64,000 nt of DNA from Lederbergia citri (lineage in GTDB: Bacteria; Bacillota; Bacilli; Bacillales; Bacillaceae_C): NCBI RefSeq assembly GCF_018343625.1, contig NZ_JAGYPG010000001.1, positions 1,437,411-1,501,410 of the forward strand. Reading direction: 5' to 3'. The notes under the pieces were generated by a model. It saw nothing but the letters and a program-made list of their open reading frames with translations, was not told the origin of the DNA and made no database searches. The translations under genes and the position numbers were made by a program. The first letter of the stretch is position 1. Every line of letters starts with the position of its first letter. Below, piece after piece: positions 56,926 to 64,000 of this stretch.

Positions 56926-57642
56926 TCATTTTCCACTATCAGCTTTATTCCCCCTAATATTTTCTAAAAATTGTCGATAGCTTCTTTTCATTCTTTTTAA
57001 CCGTAACCCCCAATCCAACCCGCAATGGTGCATAATAAGTGGATTTTTAGCGACATCTTTTCGATTTGGTCGGCTATTCCATTTAAGAGGCAACTCTCCG
57101 ATAAGCGATGAATATTTCGTAGGACCATCATAGGAGAGAATACGAACATAATTATTTTTAAAACCGAGTAGTTCTAAAAAAGCTTGTTGATCCCACCATC
57201 CACGACGATGTTTTCTCTTAAATTTCCAAACTTCCTCTAATATTTCTAGTGTTCTCGGGTCCCTTTTCGCAACGATAACACCAGAGTTTGGAAAAAGCGG
57301 CACCCTTCCAAAATAACTTGTCATATAGACTACATGATCGGTATTTAGTTCATTACGAATATCTACTCTTGGATCTACAAAGATGGTATCAGAATCCATC
57401 CACATTACAATTTCATAGAATTTTAATAAGTTATATAATAATATTATTTTATGTTTTTTAGCCGTTTCGTTTGGAAGCAGCTTTTCTTTAAAAAATAAAG
57501 TATCAATCTTATGAAGCTTTCCGTAATATTCGACGGTTGGTTTCATAATATCAAGTGAATCCTCATGATTCTTACCTGTTGCTAAACAACATATCACCAT
57601 ATTACTGTTAGGTGTAAGAGAAAATTCATACGAGGGAATCAT
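56926..57642 (-). CDS. Glycosyltransferase, GT34-like
   Basis: 238 residues. The donor-site motif YEIVMWMDSDTIFVDP, then PLFPNSGVIVAKRDPRTLEI, RGWWDQQAFLELLGF, LKWNSRP and IMHHCG, are in the order seen in galactosyltransferases of the GMA12/MNN10 (GT34) family. It probably transfers a hexose or pentose to a surface glycan. AAAGGAG precedes the ATG. It lies 27 nt downstream of rmlA and about 100 nt upstream of the dehydrogenase fusion, so it is part of the same operon-like run. GT8 is an alternative family. Confidence 0.8.
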   Translation of the reverse strand: MIPSYEFSLTPNSNMVICCLATGKNHEDSLDIMKPTVEYYGKLHKIDTLFFKEKLLPNETAKKHKIILLYNLLKFYEIVMWMDSDTIFVDPRVDIRNELNTDHVVYMTSYFGRVPLFPNSGVIVAKRDPRTLEILEEVWKFKRKHRRGWWDQQAFLELLGFKNNYVRILSYDGPTKYSSLIGELPLKWNSRPNRKDVAKNPLIMHHCGLDWGLRLKRMKRSYRQFLENIRGNKADSGK

Positions 57643-57669
57643 TCCATCTCTCCTTTAAGTTGAACGAAT

Positions 57670-58539
57670 TTATTTCGTATTCACTAAGTTCATTAAGTAT
57701 TTTCCATAATCACTTTTTAATAAGGGCTTAGCTAATAATTCTAATTGCTCTCTTGAGATATGCCCTTTTTTGTACGCAATTTCTTCTATGCATCCTAATT
57801 TCAAGTTATGATGTTTTTCGATTTCTTTTACATAATGTGCCGACTCAAATAGGGAACAATGTGTACCCATATCAAACCAAGAATGTCCTTCCTCTATAAG
57901 CACAACATGTAATTCGTCCATATTTAGATAGGCCTTGTTTACATCAGTTATTTCTAATTCCCCTCGTTCAGAGGGCGTAAGTTTTTTTGCGATTTCAACA
58001 ACACGATGATCATAAAAATATAACCCTGGAACTGCATAGTTTGATTTCGGATTTATTGGTTTTTCTTCGATGGAAATTACTTTTCCAGCATCATTAAACT
58101 CTACTACTCCAAAACGCTCAGGATCACGAACAAAATAACCAAAAATAGTTGCACCTGTTTTCCTTTTCAAAGCATTACTTATTAATGAAGGCAGATCATA
58201 CCCACAAAAAATATTGTCACCTAGTATTAAGGCAACATTATCGTTACCTATAAACTTTTCTCCTATAATAAAAGCTTGGGCAATACCTTTGGGTGATGGT
58301 TCTGCTTCATAGCTTAAAGTAAGCCCTAATTGTGAACCATCTCCTAATAACTCTATAAATTTAGGCTTATCATTTGGTGTGGTAATGATTAAAATTTCAT
58401 TTATATCCGCTTGCATTAATACAGAAAGCGGGTAATAAATCATCGGTTTATCATAAACAGGCAGCAATGTCTTGGAAATTACCCTAGTTAAAGGACTAAG
58501 TCTTGTCCCAGTTCCTCCAGCAACAATAATCCCTTTCAA
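57670..58539 (-). CDS. rfbA: Glucose-1-phosphate thymidylyltransferase (RmlA/RfbA)
   Basis: 289 residues from the TTG at 58539 (AGGAGGGG upstream). Motifs are [47 protein letters not shown] and [17 protein letters not shown]. It makes dTDP-glucose from dTTP and glucose-1-phosphate, normally for dTDP-rhamnose. The rmlB, rmlC and rmlD partners are not in the window, so either they are elsewhere or the activated sugar is used directly. It is the first gene of the minus-strand sugar run. Confidence 0.94.
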   Translation of the reverse strand: MKGIIVAGGTGTRLSPLTRVISKTLLPVYDKPMIYYPLSVLMQADINEILIITTPNDKPKFIELLGDGSQLGLTLSYEAEPSPKGIAQAFIIGEKFIGNDNVALILGDNIFCGYDLPSLISNALKRKTGATIFGYFVRDPERFGVVEFNDAGKVISIEEKPINPKSNYAVPGLYFYDHRVVEIAKKLTPSERGELEITDVNKAYLNMDELHVVLIEEGHSWFDMGTHCSLFESAHYVKEIEKHHNLKLGCIEEIAYKKGHISREQLELLAKPLLKSDYGKYLMNLVNTK

Positions 58540-58726
58540 ATTGCCCCTCCTTTCTTCCTTTCACCCTCTTTTGTTCTGCGGTATTTTCCCAATAACATAG
58601 CAAAAAATCATATTCAATCGATCCGACATCTGTTGTCCTACATAGTATTCAATTACAAATTTTATGGATAGGTTTCTATCATTCTTCCTTAAATTTAGGG
58701 TAGAATACAGATTTACAAAATGAATC

Positions 58727-58753
58727 ACGTCACACCCAAGACCTCATAATATA
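58727..58753 (+). promoter_or_regulatory. Probable sigma-K promoter for the downstream GT2-type gene
   Basis: AC (58727-58728) is followed after 16 nt by CATAATATA (58745-58753), a full match to AC-N16/17-CATANNNTA. It lies 28 nt upstream of the ATG. It links the gene to late mother-cell expression. Confidence 0.55.
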
Positions 58754-58780
58754 AAAATATGAGGATTAGGAGGAATCGAG

Positions 58781-59494
58781 ATGGTTTCTTTAATTGCGTG
58801 TACCATTAGGGACAATATGATGAACAACATATTTGAGAATTTTGAAAGACAAAAATGGGAAAAAAAAGAGCTAATCATAATTTTAAATAAAGATGATATG
58901 GAAATTGAGAAGTGGCAGAAACGCTCAAAGTGTTATGAAAATGTTTCTATCTACCAGCTTTCTGAAGAAAAGACTTTAGGGGATTGCTTAAACTTTGGAA
59001 TCGAAATGGCTCAATATGATATTGTCGCAAAATTTGATGATGATGACTACTATTCTCCGTATTATTTAACTGAAGCTATGGAAATATTTACAACAACAAA
59101 TGCTCAATTAGTAGGTAAAGGAATATCCTTTATGTATTTTGAAAAAGATAACCTATTAACATTGCGTATTTTAGGAAGTGAAAATAAAGCAGGCAAGAGT
59201 GGGCTTAAAGGTGGAACACTCATTTTCAGGAAGGAAATCTATCCAAAAATAAAATTTCCTTCAATAAAAGGCTCTGGTGAAGATAGCAAATTCGTTGTTA
59301 TGTGCAAAAGAAATAACGTCAAAATCCATACAACGAGCAGATATAACTATGTGTATATAAGAAGGGCAAATAATAATTTTCACACTTATAAGCGCTCTAA
59401 CAAAACATTAAAACAAAAAAGCCAAATAATAGGAAAAATAAGTGATTATATTCCTGTTATTACGAAAGCTTTTGGAAGTAATAACGATTCATAA
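58781..59494 (+). CDS. Glycosyltransferase family 2-like
   Basis: 237 residues. It begins VSLIACTIRDNMMNNIFENF and has the GT2 layout: ELIIILNKDD, LGDCLNFGIEMAQYDIVAKF and the metal-binding DDDDYYSPYYL near residue 85, then GEDSKFVVMCKRNNVKIHTT. It should transfer sugar from an NDP donor. TTAGGAGG lies 7 nt ahead of the ATG. It reads in the opposite direction to rmlA and has a putative sigma-K promoter and its own terminator, so it is probably transcribed singly during sporulation. The acceptor is unknown. Confidence 0.82.
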   Translation: MVSLIACTIRDNMMNNIFENFERQKWEKKELIIILNKDDMEIEKWQKRSKCYENVSIYQLSEEKTLGDCLNFGIEMAQYDIVAKFDDDDYYSPYYLTEAMEIFTTTNAQLVGKGISFMYFEKDNLLTLRILGSENKAGKSGLKGGTLIFRKEIYPKIKFPSIKGSGEDSKFVVMCKRNNVKIHTTSRYNYVYIRRANNNFHTYKRSNKTLKQKSQIIGKISDYIPVITKAFGSNNDS

Positions 59495-59514
59495 ACTTTA
59501 AAAACGATGTGTGT

Positions 59515-59566
59515 ACCATAAAGGCTCTAACTGTATGAAAAGTTAGAGCCTTTATGGTATTTTTAA
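59515..59566. terminator. Strong bidirectional terminator
   Basis: A 17-bp stem: ACCATAAAGGCTCTAAC (59515-59531) pairs with its complement (59542-59558), followed by a T-run. It separates the GT2-type gene from the convergent YheC/D gene. Confidence 0.85.
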
Positions 59567-59583
59567 TAATCATTTAGTCTGAG

Positions 59584-60324
59584 TTATTGAACCTTCACTT
59601 TTCTATAACTTCTTATCCGTTCATAATCACCATTAGCCAGCTTTTTAAACATAGAAATATTCGGTGCCAGATTCACTTCGATAATCCATATTTTACCTGC
59701 TTGATCAACCCCAATATCAATGCCAAACGTTAGCCTTTTTGGATAATCATTTGTAAGTTTTTTAACCGCTTTTAAGGATAGCTGATCTAATTTCACTAAT
59801 AGTCCCTCAATTTGGTCATTGCTTAGTGTTGATTTCTCTAACGCTTCTTCCACAGTCAAAACAGCTTTAACGGCATTTGTAATAACAAAGCCATTTGCAG
59901 CAACTTTCACAAGTTTACCCGTGACGTTCCATTCGGGAGAATCTTTTTTTCGTTGCACCATTACACGAATATCAAATGGAGATTCCCCGATAGTTGCCAA
60001 AGGGATTCTTTGCTGTACGACATAGCGCTTTTTTTTTGAAATGTGGTTCTCCTTCAAGAAATGATAAGTTTCCCTCTTTCCATTTAAGATAGTTTTTTGA
60101 TATCCGCTATGAATCTCAATTTTCTCATCTGGCAAAGAAGATAGTTGGATAACCCCTCTCCCTTGATACCCAATACAAGGCTTAATCATGATTTGGCCGT
60201 ATTGATCTAACATTTTCCATAACGACTCTTCAGTTAATAACTTTGTATCAGGCAAGTGCCTAGAAAGTTCCTCTTCTCGTGTCATCAGTTTATGTTTTGT
60301 CCATTTCCCAACAGAAACGCTCAT
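59584..60324 (-). CDS. YheC/YheD-type ATP-grasp protein, short form
   Basis: 246 residues. It begins SVSVGKWTKHKLM and carries IMIKPCIGYQGRGVIQL, RYVVQQRIPLATIGESPFDI, RVMVQRKKDSPEWNVTGKLV and FGIDIGVDQAGKIWIIEVNL. It is the closest relative of the ATP-grasp domain fused to UDP-glucose dehydrogenase, to which it aligns without gaps in most motifs, so the two arose by duplication. The stop is followed directly by the terminator. AAAGGGG lies only a few bases before the ATG. Coat localisation is inferred from the family. Confidence 0.84.
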   Translation of the reverse strand: MSVSVGKWTKHKLMTREEELSRHLPDTKLLTEESLWKMLDQYGQIMIKPCIGYQGRGVIQLSSLPDEKIEIHSGYQKTILNGKRETYHFLKENHISKKKRYVVQQRIPLATIGESPFDIRVMVQRKKDSPEWNVTGKLVKVAANGFVITNAVKAVLTVEEALEKSTLSNDQIEGLLVKLDQLSLKAVKKLTNDYPKRLTFGIDIGVDQAGKIWIIEVNLAPNISMFKKLANGDYERIRSYRKVKVQ

Positions 60325-60548
60325 TTCATTTCCCCTTTTTGTATATTAAGAAGCTTTAAAAACATATACCTCTATCGTTGTTACTATCCTATTTAAACGA
60401 GGGGGCATTTTCTTGTACCTTTCCCCTATTGCTTGATTTAAGATAATATATGTAATTGACTATTTTAGCAAATAACAGGAATACACCTAGTCCGACTTTT
60501 CGTCATTTTAATATACATATTATGAATGAAACGAAAGGAGGGGAAATA

Positions 60549-60950
60549 ATGGGGATTTTTCAACCTGGCTTACTAATTGGTTTTGATTGTAATGAGGTTC
60601 TACCAAATTCTCTAACTGGCCATCAGACTGTAACACTTGCGACTGTAACCCTAAATGTTGAATCGAGTAGTAACACAGTTTGGTTAACAGCTTATGCAAC
60701 TTGGTCTGCTTCAAATACCTCTAACGACGTTAAGTTCAGTTTTGTACGTGATGATGGAAAAGTAATCTGCACTGCAACCGATCATCCTGCTAGCGTAGAT
60801 ACTTTCACTACTGCTTTTACTTGTTGTGATAAGGCGCCTCTTACAGGGATTCATACCTACCAACTTCAAGCGACAGGAGTTGGACCTAATGCGAATACAA
60901 AATTTACATTTAGCACAGGAGATTTTGCAGGAGCAGTTATAAACACATAA
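60549..60950 (+). CDS. Small beta-rich protein of unknown function
   Basis: 133 residues from the ATG at 60549 (AAAGGAGGGG upstream); an in-frame extension to 60456 is not supported by a ribosome site. No signal peptide is present. The composition is rich in Thr, Ser, Asn and Val with alternating strands (TVTLATVTLNVESSSNTVWL), and there is a Cys pair in FTCCDKAPLTG. This suggests a jelly-roll or beta-sandwich of the kind found in spore surface proteins. I do not recognise the family; it is not an obvious BclA C-terminal domain or Ena protein. It sits among spore-coat-type genes. Confidence 0.7.
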   Translation: MGIFQPGLLIGFDCNEVLPNSLTGHQTVTLATVTLNVESSSNTVWLTAYATWSASNTSNDVKFSFVRDDGKVICTATDHPASVDTFTTAFTCCDKAPLTGIHTYQLQATGVGPNANTKFTFSTGDFAGAVINT

Positions 60951-60969
60951 CATCTAACTAATATCGGAT

Positions 60970-61105
60970 CGGTAGCTCTAAAGAAAACCGCAAGACGCCC
61001 GCCTATTGGCGACAGGTATATTTTATGAGAAGGAAAAAGTCTACTTTATGACTTTGGCTTTTAAAACCATTGGACCTCGAGCCGATGGCGGCTGGCTATT
61101 CATTA
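60970..61105. repeat. Intergenic structured repeat
   Basis: Sequence with ACGCCCGCCTATTGGCGACA and GGACCTCGAGCCGATGGCGG. The GACCTCGAGCC element also occurs in the structure at 30.2-30.3 kb. No gene was seen in this stretch. Confidence 0.45.
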
Positions 61106-61165
61106 AAATCTTAGTTCTATCAATAAGACTGCTAATAAACTTATACTTTGTTTATAAAAAAAATG

Positions 61166-61199
61166 GCTCTAACTTTCCTTAAGTTAGAGCTTTCTTTTT
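61166..61199. terminator. Terminator between convergent genes
   Basis: GCTCTAAC pairs with GTTAGAGC (61166-61173 with 61183-61190), followed by a T-run. Confidence 0.75.
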
Positions 61200-61245
61200 G
61201 ACTTAAATTAAAATGTTGCAAATCTCCTTCTAAGCCGATTAGCAA

Positions 61246-62562
61246 TTAAGAAAGGGAACTCATTGCAACATGCTTTGCATATAATATTGGATTTGACTTA
61301 ACATGATAATACATTTTTCGATCCTTTATCATCAGCGGAAAGTCATGATCATGTCTTTTGTTGATCTCGATTATCCAAATTTTCTCCTGTTCATCAATCC
61401 CAATGTCTATACCAAAATCTGCATAGGCACCTACATCCTTTTCAATATGGAAAGCGAGTTTACAGCATACACGTATGATTTCTTGATATTTTTGAAAGGC
61501 CTTTAATTCATCATAACCAAATTGCATTTTCAGTGCTTCTACCGCCTCTTTTGCAAAACCGCTTGCTTTAAAGTTTGAGGAAATGGCATGTGTTTTTCCA
61601 AACCTTGCGATCATTCCTGTACACTGCCAGAACCCAGTTTCATTTTTCTGCAAAATAACCCGGTAGTCCACCTTTCTATCTTCAAAGGCATGTAGTCTAA
61701 TAGGCTGCTGCAACAAATAATATGAGTGATTTGAAAGAAATTTTATCATTTCAGTTTCAGACATACACCGTATTTCGTCGTCATAATTCTTAATCATTTG
61801 ATAATAATGATCCTTTTTCTCGATATAGTGAATTCCTTTTCCCCTTGAACCACTTTTTGGTTTTAAATAAACCCCATTATACTTTTTTAGGAAAGTATCC
61901 AAAGACTCTTTATTTATTTTCTTCGTTGTTTCAGGCAAATAACCCCTTAACTCTTTATTTTGGGAAAGCAAGTTCCAAAACTCCCATTTATCAAAATAAC
62001 TAGAATTAAAGAAACTTTTACCCATTTTTGAAGAAAGAGCTTGAAAAGTAGTTCTTGAAAGTTCAATCCTTCTGAAAATCGCACCAGGAAAAGGCAATAC
62101 AACTCTTCTCCAATTATTATGAGTTTCAGGATCAAACACATAACCTGTTATTTTATCATTAGTAAAATCCATTTGGTCTTCACTAAAAACAAAAAGAACG
62201 CCGTTAATTTGTTTGTAAGCTAAAGTATAAACTAGATATCGCTCCAAGTTTTCTTTTAATTTTCGTTCATGCTTTCCTAAAAGGATTCCGATTAAAGGAC
62301 CAATAATAAGTTCTTTGTTTTTAAACAAAATTTCATATTTTACTATCGTATCAACCAACAGCTTTTGTATAATACAATCACTAAGTTGAATTGTATATCG
62401 GTCGCTTAATGTTTTGATATTTACAACCGCTTCAGTCTTTCTCTTTCCATATGAAATAAATATCCTTTCGTTATCTACGATTCCAAACGTTTTCGCCGTG
62501 TTTTCATCCAAACATATATTAGGCTCATTTGAGTTTCCTAGTATGATATTATAAAGCGTCAT
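61246..62562 (-). CDS. YheC/YheD-type ATP-grasp protein, long form
   Basis: 438 residues. The N-terminal domain (about 1-105) ends ELIIGPLIGILLGKHE and is shared with the other long-form proteins. The ATP-grasp part has VYLKPKSGSRGKGIHYIEK, LLQQPIRLHAFEDRKVDYRV, ILQKNETGFWQCTGMIARFG and FGIDIGIDEQEKIWIIEINK. The ATG overlaps the stop of the gene upstream (ATGA), so the pair is translationally coupled, which mirrors the yheD-yheC pair of B. subtilis. A YheC/YheD-like coat role is inferred. Confidence 0.85.
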   Translation of the reverse strand: MTLYNIILGNSNEPNICLDENTAKTFGIVDNERIFISYGKRKTEAVVNIKTLSDRYTIQLSDCIIQKLLVDTIVKYEILFKNKELIIGPLIGILLGKHERKLKENLERYLVYTLAYKQINGVLFVFSEDQMDFTNDKITGYVFDPETHNNWRRVVLPFPGAIFRRIELSRTTFQALSSKMGKSFFNSSYFDKWEFWNLLSQNKELRGYLPETTKKINKESLDTFLKKYNGVYLKPKSGSRGKGIHYIEKKDHYYQMIKNYDDEIRCMSETEMIKFLSNHSYYLLQQPIRLHAFEDRKVDYRVILQKNETGFWQCTGMIARFGKTHAISSNFKASGFAKEAVEALKMQFGYDELKAFQKYQEIIRVCCKLAFHIEKDVGAYADFGIDIGIDEQEKIWIIEINKRHDHDFPLMIKDRKMYYHVKSNPILYAKHVAMSSLS

Positions 62563-63899
62563 TTCAATTCACCCCTAAAGCCTGCCACCCATTTTGAATA
62601 GTGTAACGGTGCTGCTTTTGTTTGGTAATAAAGCTGGGAATCATTTGCATCAAGGGCAATGGTCATATCCGGAGACCGATTATTGATTTCAATAATCCAG
62701 AGATTTTTATCTTCATCCATACCAATATCAATTCCAATATAGGCCAAATGGATCCCTCTTTTCTCCAATAATCTACAGCACAAAATGGAGATTTGCTCCA
62801 TTTCTTTATATTTTTTATAGGCCTCTTTGAAATCTCCACCATACATTTCACTTAAAGTTTCCCATGACTTTTCTGCAGATCCTCCACTCGATATGTTGCT
62901 GACGATACTTTTTTTTTCGCCATACTTAGCTACCATGCCAGGGACAGCCCAGGACCCATTGCGGTCTTTAATGACAATTGCTCGAAAATCGATAACTCGA
63001 TCATCATATTTCAGTAATTGGATTCCTTTTTGAAAAATATATTTTTTTAGATTTAATTCTGTTTCCAAATAATATTTTACTGCTTCCCAGTTATCTAACA
63101 CTGTGAGCATGTTTAATCCGCTTAACCGATACTGTAACGTATATTCTTGACTGCTTTTCGTCAACTGATAAATTCCCGATCCCTTCATGCCTGAAATAGG
63201 CTTCAAGAAGATGCATCCACTTTCGTCTAATAGTTTCTTTACTTCTTGGAGATTCACTGCTAAACCGGTCTCCGGCAAGTATTTTCTTAATTCAGCATTT
63301 GTAGAGAGCCACTGCCACATTTCCCATTTATTAAAAACATGAGAGTTAAAATATTTATTACCAATTAGATTTTCTAAGATCAATCTTTCAACTTTATTCA
63401 CTGTCTTCCTACAATAGATAACTGAAGGAAAGGGAAAAGTCCCTTTCATCCATTCTTCTTCAATTGGATTATAAGCAAAACCATTTACGATTTTGTTCTC
63501 TTGGTTAATTCCATCAGATGTTACCAAGAGAATAAGGCCGTTTAAATGCTCGTAATCAATTAAATATTTTTTATAGATTCTCATTCTTTGCCTCGTCATT
63601 TCATCGAACTTTCCTAAAATGAAGAGACCAATTATAGGACCGATTAATAAAGCTTCTTCCTCGATTGTTACTTCATATTCAAGAAATTCTGGAAGTAAAA
63701 AACCGGTAAAAAGATCAGCTGAGATATGAATGACCGATTCTTCTTCCTGATGCTTGAGCAGGGTTACTGCATTTTTTTCTATCACTCCAAACTTTACGTT
63801 AATCAACTGAAACTCAGAGACGGATAACTTATCCAAAACTTTAGAATGAAGGGCGATAGAATGGCTAGATGTATAATTGGTTATGATTGTAAACTTCAT
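62559..63899 (-). CDS. YheC/YheD-type ATP-grasp protein, long form
   Basis: 446 residues. The N-terminal domain ends ALLIGPIIGLFILGKFDEM. ATP-grasp motifs are IFLKPISGMKGSGIYQLTKS, KYIFQKGIQLLKYDDRVIDF, RAIVIKDRNGSWAVPGMVAK and IGIDIGMDEDKNLWIIEINN. The ATG follows AAAGGAGG by 9 nt. It is the first gene of a coupled pair. Between its motifs it resembles the 16.9-18.3 kb protein, for example KGTFPFP and NKYFNSHVFNKWEMWQWLS against FFNSAYINKWKMYQLLS. Confidence 0.85.
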   Translation of the reverse strand: MKFTIITNYTSSHSIALHSKVLDKLSVSEFQLINVKFGVIEKNAVTLLKHQEEESVIHISADLFTGFLLPEFLEYEVTIEEEALLIGPIIGLFILGKFDEMTRQRMRIYKKYLIDYEHLNGLILLVTSDGINQENKIVNGFAYNPIEEEWMKGTFPFPSVIYCRKTVNKVERLILENLIGNKYFNSHVFNKWEMWQWLSTNAELRKYLPETGLAVNLQEVKKLLDESGCIFLKPISGMKGSGIYQLTKSSQEYTLQYRLSGLNMLTVLDNWEAVKYYLETELNLKKYIFQKGIQLLKYDDRVIDFRAIVIKDRNGSWAVPGMVAKYGEKKSIVSNISSGGSAEKSWETLSEMYGGDFKEAYKKYKEMEQISILCCRLLEKRGIHLAYIGIDIGMDEDKNLWIIEINNRSPDMTIALDANDSQLYYQTKAAPLHYSKWVAGFRGELK

Positions 63900-64000
63900 C
63901 TATACCTTCCTCCTTTAACAATTTAAATCCCTGTAAACAAACAGCATAAAAAAGAGGCTGGTATCGTATTTTTAAATACATGTTATAGTCCATCGCTTTA

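Noticed and set aside
60549..60950. Considered as an Ena/DUF3992 appendage protein or a BclA C-terminal domain
   Set aside because: The Cys arrangement and strands do not fit what I remember of either family closely enough; left as unknown.
1..64000. tRNA, rRNA, transposase, integrase, prophage, toxin-antitoxin or restriction genes
   Set aside because: None was recognised on either strand; the only RNA element supported is the lysine riboswitch.

Overview
The window is chromosomal DNA of a low-GC, endospore-forming member of the Bacillaceae. The evidence is the block gerE, sdhBAC, yslB, lysC, uvrC, trxA, etfAB, fadB, fadR, lcfA, yshE, mutS2, polX, cvpA, zapA, rnhC, which follows the gene order I recall from Bacillus subtilis, together with strong AAGGAGG-type ribosome binding sites, many GTG/TTG starts and sigma-A style promoters. 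No tRNA, rRNA, transposase, prophage or CRISPR array was seen.

1-8.6 kb is a sugar-acid catabolism locus. It holds a binding-protein-dependent ABC importer (cut by the left edge), a sugar isomerase/epimerase-like protein, a divergent LacI-type regulator, galactonate dehydratase (dgoD) overlapping a KDPG/KDPGal-type aldolase, and a ROK kinase. A catabolite-response element lies in front of dgoD.

8.6-25.1 kb is the first accessory island. It contains two amino-acid-ligase-like ATP-grasp proteins, a cysteine-poor CotY/CotZ-like coat protein, a 734-residue fusion of a YheC/YheD-type ATP-grasp domain to a Mur-ligase domain, two further free-standing Mur-ligase-like proteins, three further YheC/D-type ATP-grasp proteins, an Asp/Glu racemase, and a secreted triple NlpC/P60 protein resembling gamma-polyglutamate hydrolase. 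The middle of the island (18.4-22.1 kb) holds truncated, mosaic and internally deleted copies of the same families.

25.6-47.7 kb is the conserved housekeeping core. It includes a lysine riboswitch with its promoter upstream of lysC, promoters for sdhCAB and lcfA, a FadR operator upstream of fadR, and one probable insertion (a Gfo/Idh/MocA oxidoreductase) between lcfA and yshE.

47.7-64 kb is a second accessory island. It starts with a PQQ-type sugar dehydrogenase lipoprotein and continues with ATP-grasp - Mur ligase - ATP-grasp, three glycosyltransferases, an orphan RmlA nucleotidyltransferase, a UDP-glucose dehydrogenase fused to a YheC/D ATP-grasp domain, three more YheC/D proteins and a small unknown protein.

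The two islands flank the core and share the same unusual toolkit: nine intact YheC/D-type ATP-grasp domains, four Mur-ligase domains and two amino-acid-ligase-like ATP-grasps, in both fused and split arrangements. My main inference is that they encode a spore-surface system that builds an amino-acid (isopeptide) polymer or conjugate, possibly containing D-amino acids and linked to glycans. The architecture recalls cyanophycin synthetase and poly-gamma-glutamate metabolism, but no member is shown here to make a known product.
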